From positions 186,001 to 250,000 of the forward strand of contig CAJXJW010000005.1 of the NCBI GenBank assembly GCA_913055625.1: DNA of 64,000 nt. The letters run 5' to 3'. The notes beneath the pieces were generated by a model. That model searched no databases and was not told the DNA's origin. It saw only the letters and a list, made by a program, of their open reading frames with translations. Origin of the DNA: an uncultured Pseudomonadota bacterium. Its GTDB lineage: Bacteria > Pseudomonadota > Gammaproteobacteria > Steroidobacterales > Woeseiaceae. The translations under genes and the position numbers were made by a program. Below, in pieces: positions 62,147 to 64,000 of the stretch (position 1 is its first letter; each line of letters starts with the position of its first letter).

Positions 62147-62286
62147 GTGTGATCCTCAGTTCTTATAAAAATCAGTGACTTGTATCGTTCGCAGGCATTG
62201 AAGCACCGCGAGGGGGCACTATTGTAGAGGGTCGTCCTGCAAATGACAGCAGGATTTCCGGCGCGCACGCCCCGAAATCCGCCCCG

Positions 62287-62823
62287 CTAGTTCGTGGCGC
62301 CGGCGCGTGCGTGCGTCACCCTGATTAATTCCTGCACCGGGAAGCCGAGCGACGCTGCGTTGGCGACCAGGCGCTCGCGCACGCTGGCATCGAGCTGCGG
62401 CTCGCGCGCGAGGATCCACAAGTACGACCGGTTCGGTCCGGTCACCAGCGCATAGTCATAGTCGGCACCCAGCTCGGCGATGTTGTACGCGCCGTAGAAC
62501 GGGCCGAAGAACGAGACCTTCAGGCGGCCCGTGTCGCGCGAGTCGATGAAGTACGCGCGCCCGGTGGCGGCCTTCCACTCGCCGGCGTCCGCATCGTAGC
62601 CCCGGTTCACCACGTCGATGCCGCCGTCGTCGCGCGCGGTATAGGTCGCGGTCACGTCCGTCAGGCCACGCTCGAAGCGGTGATCGAGCCGTGCGATCTC
62701 GTACCAGGTGCCGAGGTAGCGCTCTGCGTCGAAGCCGGTCACTGGCGTCACGCCATCGGGAACGCCGGTGCAACCGGTCAGCAGGAAGGAGATCAGGCCG
62801 GGTAGTGTGTACTTGCGTGCCAC
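62287..62823 (-). CDS. blc: Outer-membrane lipocalin (Blc-like)
   Basis: A 178-aa lipoprotein: lipobox LTGCTG, then the lipocalin GxW motif in YLGTWYEIARLDHRFERGL, and TGPNRSYLWILAREPQLD. Blc binds lysophospholipids at the outer membrane. Confidence 0.93.
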   Translation of the reverse strand: MARKYTLPGLISFLLTGCTGVPDGVTPVTGFDAERYLGTWYEIARLDHRFERGLTDVTATYTARDDGGIDVVNRGYDADAGEWKAATGRAYFIDSRDTGRLKVSFFGPFYGAYNIAELGADYDYALVTGPNRSYLWILAREPQLDASVRERLVANAASLGFPVQELIRVTHARAGATN

Positions 62824-62841
62824 GACTCGGGGAGAAACGCG

Positions 62842-64000
62842 CTACAGGCTGGTCTCGCCGTTCGCGTCGACGACCTGGAAGTCGGCATCGAGCGGCGGCA
62901 GGCCGACGACGGCGCGGTCGCGGTTCGTCGTCGCCAGCATCCGGGCCTCGATGTCGGCGAATCGCGGGTCGCCTTCAAGCACGGCGAGCGCCGGCGAGAT
63001 CTCGGCCATGGGACCGTTCGACGGCAGCCCCTGCTCAGCCGCACGCTCGAGGTGCTCGATCGCAAGATCGGCGTTACCTTCCAGGGCGTAGTAAATGCCG
63101 GTGCTGTAGTCGAGGAGGTAGTTGTCGAGACCCTGGTCGTCGAGGTGCACGAGGTGCGCGTCGACAAACGCCATTGCCTCGTCGAAGCGTTCCCGGTTTC
63201 CGACGCGCTGGTAGGCCAGCGCCACCTCGGCCATGATGGAGTAGCCGTGTTCGGTGCCCGGGTTTTCGTCCGCGAATTCCTGGATGCCGGGCCAGCGCTC
63301 CTCGAGGTAGTCGACGACGTCCTTGCTGCGCCCGTCACGGTTCAGCAGGATGAACAGCGTTTCCGGAAAACCGGACGACGCGAAATCGTAGGCCATGTCG
63401 TAGGCCTCGTCCTTGCGACCGAGCTTGAACAGCGCATCCGGCCGGAAGAACTGCGAACCCTCTTCCGCCGCCCGCTCGTACTGGTAGGTATTCAACAACC
63501 CGACGCTGAGAAAAATGCGCTCCACGCCGCTCATCGGGCCGAGTTCGCTGCGCATTTCCATCTGCTGCAGACCCTCGCCGGAGCGACCGGAAAACAGGTA
63601 ATTGATGGCGCGGGCCGACAACAAGTCGGGATTGTCCGCGTCCAGCGCCTCGATCTTGCGGAGCAATGCCTCCGCCCGCTCCGGCTGGCCGAAATTGTTA
63701 AAAGTCGTCAACGCGTTGGAAAACGCCGGCCGGTACAGCGGGTCTCGCTCCGTGGCATCGATCAGCACCTCGAGCGATCCTTTGAAGTCGCCAACGCCGT
63801 TCAAGGCGATCTGCAGCCAGTTGCTCGCGTCGATCAGGTTCGGGTTTAGCTCCAGCGCCCGCATCAGCGGCTCGATGGCCGCTTCGGACGTGCCCGGCAA
63901 ACGCCCGTGATACAGGCCCAGTGCCGCCCAGCCCTCGGCCAGGTTGTCGTCCAGTTCCAGCGCCTTGTCGACGAAGCGCTTGCCGCGCCGGTTCGCCTCG
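62842..64000 (-). CDS. TPR-repeat protein, C-terminal part (cut by window edge)
   Basis: The reading frame is open to the right edge, so the start lies outside. About 385 residues are visible, with TPR-like helix pairs (RFVDKALELDDNLAEGWAALGLYHGR, ALLRKIEALDADNPDLLSARAINYLFSG, DLAIEHLERAAEQGLPS). Such C-terminal arrays occur in winged-helix CadC-like regulators and adenylate cyclases; the N-terminal domain needed to tell is missing. A TTG at 63900 is not a real start, since the coding pattern continues upstream. Confidence 0.8.
   Translation of the reverse strand, partial: EANRRGKRFVDKALELDDNLAEGWAALGLYHGRLPGTSEAAIEPLMRALELNPNLIDASNWLQIALNGVGDFKGSLEVLIDATERDPLYRPAFSNALTTFNNFGQPERAEALLRKIEALDADNPDLLSARAINYLFSGRSGEGLQQMEMRSELGPMSGVERIFLSVGLLNTYQYERAAEEGSQFFRPDALFKLGRKDEAYDMAYDFASSGFPETLFILLNRDGRSKDVVDYLEERWPGIQEFADENPGTEHGYSIMAEVALAYQRVGNRERFDEAMAFVDAHLVHLDDQGLDNYLLDYSTGIYYALEGNADLAIEHLERAAEQGLPSNGPMAEISPALAVLEGDPRFADIEARMLATTNRDRAVVGLPPLDADFQVVDANGETSL

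Overview
The window reads as one uninterrupted stretch of chromosome from a GC-rich gammaproteobacterium. The evidence is gammaproteobacterial synteny: ygfB-pepP-ubiH-ubiI diverging from zapA, 6S RNA and the 5-formyl-THF cyclo-ligase gene; rng-maf-rlmH-rsfS-nadD-holA; leuS-lptE; and miaB-phoH-ybeY-corC-lnt. A split glycine decarboxylase (gcvPA/gcvPB), a monomeric isocitrate dehydrogenase, Coq7 and a Vfr-like CRP point to a deep, probably aquatic lineage (Chromatiales/Woeseiales/Xanthomonadales side) rather than an enteric. I cannot name the genus. There is no transposase, phage gene or CRISPR array, and base composition looks uniform.

Layout. 1-416: a TetR gene cut by the window edge, with an operator laid over its own promoter, then the icd promoter. 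417-2642: monomeric icd. 2655-6388: a Nma111-like double HtrA protease coupled to a DUF4124/M23 envelope protein. 6490-11662: tandem glycine riboswitch followed by gcvT-gcvH-gcvPA-(single-Cys thiol peroxidase)-gcvPB. 11763-18568: minus-strand operon ygfB-pepP-ubiH-ubiI-like-(inactive transglutaminase/7TM)-(RimK-like ligase). 18631-20033: zapB-like, zapA, 6S RNA, fau. 20263-20634: Lys/Ala histone-H1-like protein built on 78-bp repeats. 20841-21820: rpiA, then an array of hairpins and tRNA fragments ending in a 60-bp perfect palindrome beside tRNA-Gln(CTG). 21838-22840: rplM-rpsI, probably with tRNA-Gln on the same transcript. 22944-25912: DUF481 barrel, coq7, crp, rpe. 25985-32676: djlA, purC, yihY, pmbA, darP, purE, purK. 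32780-34577: AAA-FHA fusion and two small unknown proteins. 34683-45778: tldD, nitrilase, yhdP, rng, maf, rlmH, rsfS, nadD, holA, Trm112-like. 45827-51353: a set (membrane/helical protein, yidD, sufE, cysS, hisI, membrane protein, HExxH protein) lying between holA and lptE. 51346-59317: leuS, lnt, corC, ybeY, phoH, miaB. 59393-64000: two exported proteins with peptidoglycan-binding modules, ssb, Blc lipocalin, and a TPR protein running off the right edge.

How the genes fit together. Glycine cleavage, the 5-formyl-THF ligase and the pur genes all draw on one-carbon and folate metabolism. UbiH, the UbiI-like enzyme and Coq7 could supply the three ring hydroxylations of ubiquinone. TldD and PmbA are the two halves of one protease. 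The Lnt, LptE, YhdP, M23, HtrA-like and PG-binding proteins form an envelope group. No large unknown system is evident. The most unusual items are the hairpin/palindrome array at tRNA-Gln, the single-Cys peroxidase inside the gcv operon, the bacterial Nma111-like double protease, the AAA-FHA fusion, and several promoters whose -10 box lies 6-7 nt before a start codon that has no Shine-Dalgarno sequence.
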